A DNA stretch of 64,000 bases from Isoetes taiwanensis (lineage: Eukaryota; Streptophyta; Lycopodiopsida; Isoetales; Isoetaceae). Of this stretch, positions 36,699 through 47,712 are shown in pieces; the first letter of the stretch is position 1; the number at the start of each line of letters is the position of its first letter. The notes below the pieces were generated by a model. That model was not told where the DNA came from and searched no databases. It worked only from the letters and a program-made list of their open reading frames with translations. The stretch lies in assembly GCA_021234155.1 (NCBI GenBank), contig JAJEKV010000023.1, positions 9,621,141 through 9,685,140 on the forward strand. Direction: 5' to 3'. Made by a program: the position numbers and the translations under genes.

Positions 36699-37285
36699 TG
36701 TTTGGGGTCTGGGTTCGGGAACTCCTGGAAGACAGCCCTCTGTGAGGACCCGTGGATCCAACAGGAGAGTCCGGGGGACTATGTCACGCGGGATTTGCAA
36801 GAAGAGAAGAAAAAGAAGAAAACAGAACAAATGAGAGGAAGATGATAAGCTTCCTTGATATCAATGATGAGAATACATGAGCTCTCACAATAGAGAGAAA
36901 ACCGAAAAGGAGACAAGACTCAAAACTCATCTAAAAACTTATGTGCTAACTCTACTCATATATATAGTACAATGGCCTTGGGCCCAATATAGACACTCGA
37001 CCGATCTCTGGCCGCATTCCCCGAAGGAGGCCTGATTTGCAGGAATGTTGGCGGTGCCTCTTGAAGTGCCTAGAATCACGCCGACGCCGACGCTGGCGGG
37101 ACGGGCCGTCACTTGTCCGAGCGGGCTTGTTGACAGCCACACGTGCTTTGACTGCGTGGTTCGCCGCTTGGTCTTCTTCATGAGCCTGGATGTCTCAATC
37201 CGGGTACGATCGAGGATCCTTGAACTTGACCTGGTCTCTGTCAGATGGATGAATAGTCCTGTACCTGTGAGGCACAGATTCAACA
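36699..37285 (-). repeat. 3' LTR of Ty3/gypsy element
   Basis: This is 587 bp, aligned end to end with 47113-47707. Both begin TGTTTGGGGT and end at ...CA after GAGGCACAG. A long identical stretch (about 36790-36900 versus 47205-47315) contrasts with a diverged GC-rich part at 37000-37250, where most differences involve CTG/CCG/CAG words. Confidence 0.9.
36957..36966 (-). promoter_or_regulatory. TATA box in 3' LTR
   Basis: CATATATATAG on the + strand reads CTATATATATG on the element strand. It is conserved in the other LTR at 47371-47381. Confidence 0.5.
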
Positions 37286-37295
37286 CTTCCCCACC
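37286..37295 (-). other. Polypurine tract of Ty3/gypsy element
   Basis: On the minus strand GGTGGGGAAG directly precedes the 3' LTR start TGTTGAATC. Confidence 0.75.
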
Positions 37296-37299
37296 AAAC

Positions 37300-40200
37300 C
37301 AAATACACTCCGAGTGAAGAAAAGGAGGAAGCTTCGGAGGGCTGGAAGCCATCTCGCTCGAAAGTGATCCTCACGGAGTGAGGACGGGCACCATTATGGT
37401 ACCGGGCTTATGAGATCCCGGGCGTGATTGAAGAGCTTGAGGAGTGTTTTGGCCAAGGGCGGATCGCATCAATAAGAAAGCGAGAGCGCACTCATGTCTT
37501 CAAGGGCGCGGTATGCCTCAAGAAATGTACCGACATTCCATGAGGAGACAGTCTCAAGGCCAAAGGCAATCATTAATCGCATTCGATTGCAAGGGAAAAT
37601 GGGACGCCGATTTAAGGAGCTTAGCAAAATGCATTTGAGAGCAGCAAAAATCCCGCTTGAAGATGGACGTAAGGATCGTGAGGTGGAGGCATTCCGCAAG
37701 AAGGTGTCGAGACCATGAAGCGCATCCGCGGGCCGCTACAACCACGCCATTAGCAATGTAGATCCAATTGGTGGTGTTGTCCGTGAGTGGCACCTTCTTC
37801 CCAATGTGAGCGCTTAACAAAACGCGGATCCCACCGAGATCCGCCGAGATCCGAGGTGGTGTCCACCGCATGACCATCCATGACCTTGGTCCAAAAAGGA
37901 AGGCGCCAATCAAGTCAGAACCCGGGCGGAGGTACTTGTGGAAGCATAGGGAGAAGGAACCATGCCCGTGGGGGTTGCCGAAAGTCTCCTCTAATTGATC
38001 GACAAGATCTCGATCAAGAGCCCGACACCAACGATCCCAAAGAGAAGCAGAGAGTCGAGAGTTGACAGAGGGCTATCCCATCCCGCGGGGACCGCCTTTG
38101 CTATCCAACGTAGCTTGTAATCGATTGTAACCGGCGAGGTGTCGTGCATATAAATTTGTGCATAGGGAAGATCCCGGGATGTCCTAGATACTTCCTCGAT
38201 TTGTTGTAGCCTTCCGCTTGCGCCGAGAGATAAATGATTGGCAAGCTCGTGCATGTACCTCGATGAAGAGTTTGGGTCCGAAAGCAGATCCGCAAGATAT
38301 GGATTGTTATCCCAAGCACCCATTTCACAAAGGGGTCCCCCGAAAAGTCGGGCGTGGCCCATTTCCAAAGTGTTCCCGTGGGTATCACCCAGATAGAAAT
38401 CATGAAATATGTAAGCCATGGGCTGAACCACTCGGAAGGTGATAAAGTCCGATCGGCACGTTGTATGAGATCAAAGACGACAAGGGCACAAAGACAACCC
38501 TTTGTCTTCAATGGAGAGTTTCGCCAACCAAGAAAATCTGCGACCGCCGTGGAATATCCACAGGCCATCGGCCGCATGCCACTCGAAAGGAAGAGGTGGC
38601 GCCGAGCAACCACATAATCGCGGATAGCGTGAGGGAACTGGAAGTCAACAGCATTCCGCGGAAGAATGGCGATGGGGGCCAAGTTTTGTTTTTGAGCCTC
38701 ATCGCCAGATCAATAGCTTGCCGCACTGTTGTTCGAGATCACGGATCCCGTTGTCCCTTTCGAAAGCAAAGCGTGGATCGGGTCACGGACCCGCTTCGAG
38801 AAGTGTTGACCGGGAGGAAGATTTCCTGTATTGAGACGAAGCACGGCAATCTCCGCGGCCATCCAAGATCTTCGCTTCGCACCTCCTAAGCCGATCTTGA
38901 AGAGAGGTGAGCCGAGAGGTTCGTAGAAAGCCGAGCCGGCCAAGGAGGCTTAATTTGAGCGCCCCGGCTGAAAGATTTTGAACTTGAGTGCTGAAATTTT
39001 CACACGCTCGGAGTACAAGGCATTGAGTTTAGCAATATCTCGGCCCTTGGTACCGTGAGAGCGGCTTTGGACTTGTTGTGCTCCAATAAAGTCTGAATTT
39101 CGACCGAGCCGAGCCCGCTGATCTCAGCGAAGTTGGCTGACTTGAGCTTGTGTACTTTTGAGATCCGCATGAGCCCGTAAGAGAGCTTCATGCTTGTCTT
39201 GAAGTTTGGCCTCCAAAGTTGCAACTTGGGCGCTTGCAGCCTTTTGAAGGTCCCGTGTACCGCATCGAGGCCTCTAGTGCCCGTTGAACCCCGCCATAAG
39301 AGCCGCCTTGGGATTCTTGTAACTTGAGAGCAAAGCAGCCTTGAGCATCCCCGGCCGACATCGATACAACAACCGACGAGGGTGTTGTGGTGGTGGAGCT
39401 TGTTGTTGCCTGGTTTGGGATGTTTGGGAAAAATGGTGTGAAGTGGATGGTGTAGCGGAGGAGGAGACAAAGGACATGGGTGTGACTGTGGACATGACCA
39501 AATGGAAGACGGGCGTGAAGTGCCAACTTGATGAGTGATTGGAAGGGAGCGCCGAGTGGAATTATGAGAATTTGGTGGTGTGGGAGGAAGTAATGACGGA
39601 TGAGGGCTTGAAAGTGGCCTCCCACGTAAAACTTCAGAAATGGAAGTGGTACCGGCGCGGTCCATTTTTTGGAGAAGACGATAGAACATCATTTGGGGCC
39701 AATCTATGTGGTGTTTGGAGTGTGTAGCGTTGAGGACCAGGTTATAGAAAGGTTTATTGATATGGGTGTTCTTGATAGAATACCCAAGGAATTTTCGCCA
39801 CGTAAATTTAACAAAGGTTTCGTGGAGGCTTGTCGATATTGGTCGACGATGGACATTGGCATGATAAGTGTGCACCAAACTCGCGGACATCGAGATCCCC
39901 GTGATAGCGACCATGATACACAAGGGGTGTGCAAGGAATATGAAATACCTCAGAAATCAAATGTTGAGTCAACGAAATAGTGGTGCCATCGACCACGCTG
40001 GTGTAGCCTTAATGGGTGTTAACGATATTGGCGATGAACCGCCTAACCGGTCGATTTGGAGCCGGAAGTTCCATTTGAGAGAATTCAGAAAGCTGGTGTC
40101 GCTCAACTTCTTTATTTGGGCCAACAAGGGCTTCACGGAAAGTGGGGCCAAGAAGGATACAGATGCAAAAGGGCCGGATCCTTGGGAGCGTGAGCTTGAA

Positions 40201-41190
40201 GTGTAGAAAATCTTGGGGCAGCCATGGGAATGATGTGTAAACTAAGAGGGATGCCAAAGGCGGAAGACGAAAGTCGAAAGCACCGGAGGACAAAGGCGCA
40301 GAGGAACGGTAAAAAAGGTTTGTTTTAGGGCGCATAACCGAGGCTAAGAGGTATGAAGAGTGCTTAAACCGAACCGTTGATGGTGCCAGTGTCAAAAGAT
40401 GCCAAGAAGGGTATTGAGAGGCAAAAATTTGGCTAAGTCCCAAAAACGTAAGGGAGAAGCAATGAACGGTGAGGATGAGACGGAAAGAAAGATCGGATGT
40501 GACAGATGGCAAAGGACACCCATTAATGTTCGACGGGCGTGAAAAGAAGGAATGGCATTCAACGCCGGGCAACTCAAGTGGGATATCATTAAAAGGAATG
40601 TGTCGAAGGTACCATGGCTAGATATGCGGGAGAAAAGATTCTCATTTTAGAAACAAATTTTGCATTGCAAACACGCTTGGCGATTTGTGTGATTGGTCCA
40701 CGCCGACAAGGAGTTCCTCGGGCTATATAAGACTAACCGAGAGGAACGAAGGCATCCGATGGCGCCAAAGATGGCCGCCGCTGGCTTGAACGAAGATCGC
40801 ACGATGCCCACTAACCGCCGAGTGGATCACTTGCAAGATGAATTGTCCGGATCTCTGGCGCTGCCACAACCATGGCATTCGAATGGACGGCTGGTGTGCC
40901 GGGATGGCTGAACATCCCGACCCGAAGACCAACGGGATGGAGGTGGTTCTGCACCTTCGCTGGGATCCGGAGCAGAACCTTTACCATCTCCTCGCAAGAT
41001 ACCTCTGCCCAACCCGAGTAGGGGGTTTTGCCTCTTAGGACTTAGTAGGTAGGGCTCTGAACCCGTTTTTGTATATAGGGCAGTGCCCATAGCGGAAATA
41101 GCTGGGCTGCGCCCACATTTTGTAAAAAAAATCTCCACTATAATATAATATATCGCCTTTCTAGTCACTTTCTGTGGTGTTTGCTTCTTG
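37300..41190 (-). pseudogene. Unassigned coding-like region between integrase and 3' LTR
   Basis: About 3.9 kb separates the end of pol from the purine tract. Minus-strand frames are unusually open for damaged DNA: 307 codons at 39000-39923, 187 at 40009-40572, 193 at 38101-38682 and 146 at 37991-38431. Frames join as FREALVGPNKEVERHQLSEF (about 40120), GTTISLTQHLISEVFHIP (about 39970), then FVKFTWRKFLGY (about 39810) and HIDWPQMMFYRLLQKM (about 39690). A Pro/Ser-rich low-complexity part and an Ala/Glu/Leu-rich, coiled-coil-like stretch (39000-39250) follow. The ISLTQHLISE...HIDWPQ pattern recalls the putative plant transposon protein domains found in Tat/Athila elements, but I cannot name it firmly. 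It occupies the position of the env-like gene of Athila elements; no clear signal peptide or transmembrane pair is seen. An antisense gene is also possible, because the + strand has a frame at 39669-39980. Confidence 0.5.
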
Positions 41191-41194
41191 AACT

Positions 41195-42371
41195 GTCTAC
41201 GTGTGTTGATGTTCACTTACGTGGTGATGAAATGCTTTGAGACGAAAACCATTAACCAATGTAGGTAATGGAGTGCCATCTAACTTCGGCTAGTTGGAAA
41301 ACGCTTGGTCTAACCACTTGAACAATTTGATAAGGGCCAAGCCAACGAAACTTGAGTTTACGGGAAAATTTTTGTACACGGAATCATAAAGAAGAACCAA
41401 ATCTCCTTCTTTGAATGTTTTTGTCTTCAAACGTTTGTCATGTAAAGATTTTTGCAACTGTTGTCCATGAAGAACACGAATATAAGCATCCCTTCGAAGT
41501 TCATCCAACTGTTCTAATTGATAGACCCGTTCTTTGAGTGCAGCAGGTGGATTATGAGCAAAGAGCCGGTTGAAAAACGGAGTGTTGGAAGGATGTATTC
41601 AAACGGCATGAGAGCTTCCTGACCATAAACCAATTTAAAAGGAGTGTGACCAGTAGCAATCTTGAAACAAGTATTGTAGGCCCAAAGAACAGTAGGAAGT
41701 TTTGTCTGCCAATCTGTGCGGGAAGCGTCACAAATTTTCTTGAGAATGGTGACCAGAGTTTTGTTGGTGCTTTCTGCCAACCCATTGCCTTGAGGATAGT
41801 AAGGTGTGCTCTTGTGATGATGTATCAGGAGATAATCCGTCAGCTCCTTGATAGTATGATTGATGAAATGAACACCACGGTCACTGACCAGCTCCGTGGG
41901 GCAGCCGAATCGCGTGATAATTTGTTGATAGAGGACTCTAGCTGTGCTTGCTGCAGTGTTGTCTGGAAGTGCACAAGCTTCCGCCCATTTGGTGGCGTAG
42001 TCAGTGAGAACCAGAATGTATCGGGCACGAGTGTGCCGCGCAGGAGGATCTATAGGTCCCACAAAGTCCATTCCCCATTTGCTGAAGGGAAGTGGCGTGG
42101 CGACCGGCGTCAAGGGAAGAGCGTCACGGGCCGTGGGGCGTCCCACCCGCTGGCAAGCGTCACACGTGCGGGCGTGGGCGTGAGCATCTTTGAAGAGCGT
42201 GGGCCAATAATACCCAGCTAGAAGGATTTTTTGTGCCGTGGTGTCACCATGAAAATGACCACCACCGAGCCCTTGATGAGCTTCTCGAACAATGTCTGGA
42301 ACTTCATGAGGTAGAACACAGCGTCGAAGGATGGTGTCCTTACCCTTTTTGTAGAGATGTCCTGCAACCAT
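41195..42371 (-). CDS. Integrase domain of the Ty3/gypsy polyprotein
   Basis: The core frame (42371-41514) is uninterrupted for 285 codons. It has an HHCC zinc finger (H32, H39, C70, C73), then catalytic D102 (WGMDFVGP), D164 (LVSDRG) and E200 (GLAESTN), the last pair separated by 35 residues as in retroviral-type integrases. After one frame shift the tail continues as LDELRRDAYIRVLHGQQ, a GDLVLLYDS block and WLGPYQIVQV (GPY/F-like), ending LDGTPLPTLVNGFRLKAFHH near 41200. No chromodomain follows. It is part of a polyprotein and has no start codon of its own. This is the only long intact retroelement frame in the window, and it coincides with a local return of normal CAG/CTG frequency. Confidence 0.85.
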
Positions 42372-42689
42372 GGTGTAGTCACGGACCTCTCGGAGAAATT
42401 GATGGCGACGGGATTGTCGCTTGGCAGGAGAGAGCGTCTCGTCTTCTGGTGGAAGAGCACCTGTGAGGAGGTACTGCTGAAAATCATGGAACCAATGTGG
42501 TGTTGCCGTGACTAAAAAGAGCTGAGCATCGGAAAGGCGCCTCGAGACCCCGGGCCGGGATCATCGTGTGGATGCGTGAAAGATAATCCGAACAACATGA
42601 GATTTGCCACCCTTTTATGAACGATTTCAAAAGGAGCAAATTCTTGAGAAGAAGGACCCAACGAGCAATGCGCCCGTGGGCGTGGACTT

Positions 42690-43770
42690 GTTGATCAAAT
42701 AGAGGAGTGCTTGGTGGTCCACAAAGAACTTGATTTGACTGCCCAAAAGGTAATGTGAAGCGTTGGACACGAGAAAAATGAGACCCAAAGCTTCACGCCC
42801 GCGGGCGTAATAGTTGCGCCAGCCAGAAGTGAGTTTTCTACCGGGAAGCGATTTGGTTTGTCGGGCATGCGATCATATTCTTGAGAAAGAACAGCTCCAA
42901 TAGCAAACGCCGGAGACATCGACATGAGCGTGAAAGGGCTTGTCCCATTGAGGAGGAACAAGAACCGGTGCTCGAGTAAGCAAAAGCTTCGGTTGTTGGA
43001 AAGCGGCTTACAGGAATTCCAAGCCTGTGTGGATGGATCACCCGTGAGTTTATGAATGGGATCTGCAATGGCCGCCGCCCAGGTATGAAGGTGGAGTAAT
43101 AATTGACCTTTCCGGGGAAAGAGCGTGTCTCCTTGATATTGGCTGGTGCTTGAGCCTTGAGCACACTGGCCCGATTTTGGCGGGATCGGTGGTGATTCCC
43201 CGCTTTTGGTCGACAACATGGCCTAATGAGAACACGAAGTGACGCAAAAGGTGCATTTCTCGGGATTGAGACTAATGGGACTCATCACATTTACGGAAGA
43301 CGAGTTCCAATTTATCCAAATGGTCAGCCATGGAACTGTGGGCGAGAAGTCATCTTGAAAAATTTGCAAGAAGGGATTTTCCTTCATGAAATCATGAAAA
43401 ACCGAGAGCATGATCGCGTTGAAACGTTGAAGGAGAGTTGGATAATCCAAAAGGAACCACCTTGTAGGCAAAAAGTGCCTACCGGGTGGTGAAAGTGGTC
43501 TTGAGTTGATCGAGTCTTTGATGGAGATCTGATTGTAGCCGAAAAACCATCCATAAAGGAGTACATCTCATGTCCACCACTTCTTCCGAACTTGGTCCGT
43601 GAAGGGAAGTGGAAAATGATCACGCCTTCGGGCCCGATTGAGTTCCGATAGTCCACCGACGCCGGATCTTACCATTGTGCTTAAGGGCAATGGCGATGGG
43701 GCTCACCCATTGAGAATGTTTGACCTCATAGATCAAACCCGCAGCAAGGAGTTTGTCAATTTCGCCTTGG
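42690..43770 (-). pseudogene. Reverse transcriptase and RNase H of the Ty3/gypsy polyprotein
   Basis: RT blocks in order on the minus strand are VDYRNSI (about 43655), GHEMYSFMDGF then YNQISIKDS after a shift (43575-43515), a GTF...PFGL-like block (about 43470) and FQRFN (about 43425). FLQIFQDDF (about 43365) holds the catalytic Asp pair in an FQDD box instead of YxDD, and LNPEKCTF (about 43265) follows. RNase H blocks are SPAFAIGAVLSQEYD (about 42905) and the HYLLG...FVDHQALL-like end (about 42730) in shifted frames. Two shifts, at 43511 and 43540, are CG where CAG is expected on the + strand. The protein would copy the element RNA into DNA in cytoplasmic particles; as read it cannot be made. 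Confidence 0.8.
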
Positions 43771-44357
43771 ACAGCGATCGGTAATTAGGGTTGAGCTCAG
43801 ATCGTCGTTGCTACAATCGGGTCGTGCATCGATTTGGTAGGAATGGTGAGTTCCCCAAGCTTTTGTTGATTCCCGAAGATCTTTGTAACTCCGGCGAAAA
43901 TGTGTTTGAATTTTTGAACAGCTTGACGGCCTCATTACGATAAGGAGCCAGGAAGATTTGCAAAAGCAATGCGACAAGGTTGATTGTTGCCAACGTCCAC
44001 AATCTCGACTTCCTCGGGAGTCTGAATATGGGGTATTACTTCGCGATATCCGGACAATGTGCAGGAGGTTGGAGCATAACCGGATCGTGGCACTTTTGCG
44101 TGGTGAAAAGAGAGGTTGCTCGGTTTCATCTAGCGGAGGTTGCTTCATGGCGTGTACATCAACGGGGAGTTGCGGGAGGTTCAAGATCCGAAAAGTGATC
44201 AACGCGTTGGATTGATTGCAAGGAGCGGTAGGGGTCAAACAAGGCAGCCACTACCGGTCCCGATCAAGAGTCATTTCTCCCCAAGGATCAGCATATTCGG
44301 GTAGGATGACGAGGCATACCGCAGTGGAGCCCGAACTTGATAAATATTCGAGCTTCT

Positions 44358-44774
44358 TCAGAATCGATTGTCCGAGAGAGGGTTCCGCATTGTCAACAGA
44401 AATGATCCCGCCTCGTTTTGCAAGTCCATGGTGGCATTGAGATGACCATCATTGATGACTAACCGTCCCGTGGCCCAAGAATGGATACTCTTTGCCCGGC
44501 GGAGAAAAGGTCCGCCTAAAGATTTCATAGTCACTGGATCTTCGCCGACTTTCCAAACTCCAAATTCCATGGGAAAGCGGAGATCACCAATGTTGATGTG
44601 AAGAATAGGTGTGACGCCTTGAGGTCTCGCGGATATGGCCATTAGCCAATTTGATGTCATATGGGGCACGAAAAGAGTTGTGTGATGCCCATTTGTTTTG
44701 CGGAGTTTATCCGTGATGAGATTGACTGCGCTACCTCCATCGATTTGAACATGGTTGACTTGTTGATTTCCCAC
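44358..44774 (-). pseudogene. Retropepsin-type protease region
   Basis: VNHVQIDGGSAVNLIT carries the active-site D-G-G-S block at 44739-44741 and onward. It is followed by GVTPILHINIG, FPMEFGVWKV and LGGPFLRRAKSIHSW, the typical Tat-like protease plus linker order (DGGSAVN ... LGRPWL ... H-x-W). It is open for 138 codons but cut off from gag and RT by shifts. The enzyme would release mature proteins from the polyprotein. Confidence 0.75.
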
Positions 44775-45199
44775 CGTGGCATGGACCGTGGGTGTAGAGG
44801 TAGAACACCCCCAACTAAAACAGGTTGGGAGTGGTAGCTGGTCCTTGAGAGCGGGACGAGTTTTAAAATGGTTGTCAAGCTTAAAGGAATTTTGATCTTG
44901 GCGAGCTCCTCTTGGAGTTCGAGAGGTACATGAGAAAAAGGATCTGCTTTGGTTCCACCGGGTGCGGGGAGTGCATGGCGGGGAAGAAACTTTTTGAGTA
45001 AGTCAACCTCGGCCGCAATATTGGGATATGTCGAGAGCGTGGAGGTTGAGATGTTGAAGGGGTATCTTGTCTTTGTTGAGCTCTAGTGGTGGCATGAACA
45101 TTTGCCAATGTGCGGCCTTCGCAGCCTTGCATGAGGTTCAAAATGCTTTGGCGAACTTTGGGCATGACATGTGGCATGAGCTTTTCCAAGTCGTGCAAA

Positions 45200-46714
45200 G
45201 TGAACCTTTTTTCGTCCTCATGAGGAATGGTGTCAACCGCAGGCAAAGGCGGGTTGCGTGCCATTCGAATAATAGTCAAGGGACGTGATGCCTTGGTCTG
45301 GCGTGAAACTAAACCAACCCAATTTGACTACCGGATTTGGAGGATTAAGTGCCCGAAAAATTTCCTCTTGGGCTTGTTGATCCGGTGAGGTTGATTTCTT
45401 TGGAGCCTGGTTGATAGCGTGATTTGCCGAGGCTCTTGGTGGCTTCTTAAGAACTGGTCGGGCCTTGTTTGCCATTAGCAAAGCAAGCGAGTTGGTGCCG
45501 AGGAGGCGCACCGATGTGGTCCTGATTTGTGCCGTGAAGCCGCACGAACTTGTGGAAGTTGAGGACACGCCGTGGTGGTATGACCCCATTCTTGACGGTG
45601 ATAACACCGAGCTTTAGAAGGATCAAAAGGAGGACGTTGGTTGGATCCCCGTGGTTGGTCCCGCTGTCGATAGAGTTTGCGTGGGGCTGCACTGAAGAGG
45701 TGGGCTGGCGAGAAGTCGCGATTGTTGGGCCGAGGTGTGGTTTGCACTTGATAAACCATTTTGTTGCGAGCGGTGTGGGATGAGTGCGAGTGCACTCTTC
45801 CGTGGCATGATTGCACATGTTGCATCGCTTGCAATGAGGCGGGCCATTGGTGGAGTTGCACTCATTGGCCAAATGGCCTTGGTATTTGCAAATATGGCAC
45901 CGATTTGGATCTACCGTGGATTAGCGTGTTGAGGCTGAATACCGTTTGTGGAACCATGACAGGTGGAATGAACGGGGAGCTCTTGAAGAGCCACGCCCCG
46001 GGGAGGAAACATTGGCGGAGTGATTGACAAAGGTCGATAGCCCGCTCCAAAGTTTTTGGACGCAGTATTGATCATGAGTCGAATAGCGGGAGGAAGTCCT
46101 TGGAGAAACCAGACCAAAATCCGGCTCGTGTAGGGTACTCCTTGAGCTTACTTAGCGAGAATGTGAAGTCGATCCATAAAATCCCGAGGCGGAACTGTGG
46201 GCTCTTGTTGAAGTTCATTGAGTTGCTTGAGATGAAGTTGATCATCATCCGTGGTCCCGTAATGAGACAGAAAAGCAGGCGCATTTCGGACCAGTCTTGT
46301 TTCCAATGGCTTTTGTTGGACATGAGCCATTGATGAGGAGAGCCACGCAGTGTGGTGGAAAAGATGTGGAATTTCAGTTGAGGTTGCGCGTGACCATTTA
46401 GGACAGCTAGAGCCTCAAATTCTTCCATGTGGGCCTGAGCACTTTGGTCTAACGGTTTGCCTTTCGTGTTGCCAAAGGTGGGATAAGTCGGTTCCGAGTC
46501 GAAAGGTAGATGTGAAAGTCCGAAATTTGGACAGAAACGATATAGTGAGGATATTGAGGTTGAGGTGGATGTGGCATTGTGCCTGAAGGACCCTGATGAA
46601 GGGGTGACTGCGGTTGAGATCATGAAGGTTGTAAAACGTGAAGAGCAATTGGGAAACGAGGGGAAAGGATATTCTGGGTAGGCGAAAGGAGACATGTGGA
46701 TAGCCGCGGCCCAC
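45200..46714 (-). pseudogene. Gag with three CCHC zinc knuckles
   Basis: Retrotransposon-gag blocks: HMEEFEALAVLNGHAQ and LKFHIFSTTLRGSPHQWLM (about 46440-46325), QLNELQQEPTVPPRDFMDRL (about 46230-46165) and VWFLQGLPPAIR (about 46115). Three knuckles follow: C-HI-C-KYQG-H-LANE-C at 45858-45899, C-KR-C-NMCN-H-ATEE-C at 45792-45833, and a degenerate C-YH-R-QEWG-H-TTTA-C at 45565-45606 whose second Cys is Arg. The first two are eight residues apart in one frame. Gag would package element RNA; the knuckles bind it. Start not fixed; several frame shifts. Confidence 0.8.
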
Positions 46715-47093
46715 CCGGGAGATGATGGTTATGAAGGAAGAGGCTTATGGCCGAAGAATGATGGATGTAGGGCATGTTCAGGGGTGTGAAAGTACGGTTG
46801 AGAAGGTTGAGCGATAAGGCTCCCCGATAGTGATGAGGGGACTCCAGGTTGTGAGCAATGTTTGCACGCTTGGGGCGGGGGCGGGGACGAGGACCGACAC
46901 GAGGGGTGGGTGGCGCGATCGAGCCCTAGACCAAGATGGCCTCCCTCTATGTCATAAGGCGATCCATACATGTCGCGAATAGTTTCTTCGACGCCGATGG
47001 CGCTCCAAGCGAGAGGCCGCTCGAGAAAAGGAGTTCTTCCGGCGTGGAAATTACTACGTACATGGCGGCTGTAAGAAAGTAGGGATAAAATCG

Positions 47094-47111
47094 TAACCCG
47101 GCAATGGGGCA
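47094..47111 (-). other. Primer binding site, tRNA-Asp-like
   Basis: On the + strand AACCCGGCAATGGGGCA adjoins the LTR. It resembles the 3' end of plant tRNA-Asp (CCCCGGCAACGGCGCCA) with a few mismatches. Tat/Athila elements commonly use non-Met primers. Confidence 0.55.
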
Positions 47112-47112
47112 G

Positions 47113-47707
47113 TGTTTGGGGTCCGGGTTCGGGAACTCCCCGAAGACAGCCCTCCTGTGGAGGACCCGTGGATCCAACAGAGAGTCCGGGGACTATGTCA
47201 CGCGGGATTTGCAAGAAGAGAAGAAAAAGAAGAAAACAGAACAAATGAGAGGAAGATGATAAGCTTCCTTGATATCAATGATGAGAATACATGAGCTCTC
47301 ACAATAGAGAGAAAACTAAAAGGAGACAAGACTCAAAACTCATCTAAAAAACTTATGTGCTAACTCTACTCATATATATAGTACAATGGCCTTGGGCCCA
47401 ATATAGACACTCGATCGATCTCGTGCCGATTCCTCGAAGGAGGCCTCGATTTGCGGTGAATATTGGCGGTGCCTCTTGAAGTGCCTAGAATCACGCCCGA
47501 CGCCGACGCGGGCGGTGACGGGCCGCCACTTGTCCGAAGCGGGCGCCTCTTGTTGATGTACCCAAAGCTTTGAGCAAGTGGTCTGGCCGCTTGGTCTTCT
47601 TCATGAGCCTTGGATGTCCGACCCGGTGGTCGACCGAGGATCCTTGAGCTTGACACGGTCTGGTCAGATGCATGAATAGTCCTGCACGGGGAGGCACAGG
47701 ACTAACA
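47113..47707 (-). repeat. 5' LTR of Ty3/gypsy element
   Basis: This is the 595-bp copy next to the primer site and gag. A TATA-like CATATATATAG lies at 47371-47381. Its outer end ...ACTAACA is followed by the ATCTC duplication. Confidence 0.9.
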
Positions 47708-47712
47708 ATCTC
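47708..47712. repeat. Right target site duplication ATCTC of Ty3/gypsy element
   Basis: Identical to 36694-36698. Confidence 0.9.

Larger units (their letters stand above)
36699..47707 (-). mobile_element. Tat-like Ty3/gypsy LTR retrotransposon nested in the LINE
   Basis: The element is 11.0 kb, on the minus strand, with LTRs of 587 and 595 bp, TG...CA termini, a perfect 5-bp duplication, a tRNA-Asp-like primer site and a purine tract. Domain order on the minus strand is gag (three zinc knuckles), protease, RT, RNase H, integrase, then 3.9 kb of unassigned coding-like DNA before the 3' LTR. RT-RH before INT defines Ty3/gypsy. Integrase wording (WGMDFVGPI, TDYATKWAEA, FGCPTELVSDRG, GNGLAESTNK) and the absence of a visible chromodomain point to the Tat/Athila side, as does extra DNA after pol. 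Confidence 0.9.

Noticed and set aside
39669-39980. 103-codon + strand frame as a gene antisense to the Ty3/gypsy element
   Set aside because: The reading is plausible as protein, but the minus strand is open over a longer distance here and agrees with the orientation of the element; left as a minor alternative.
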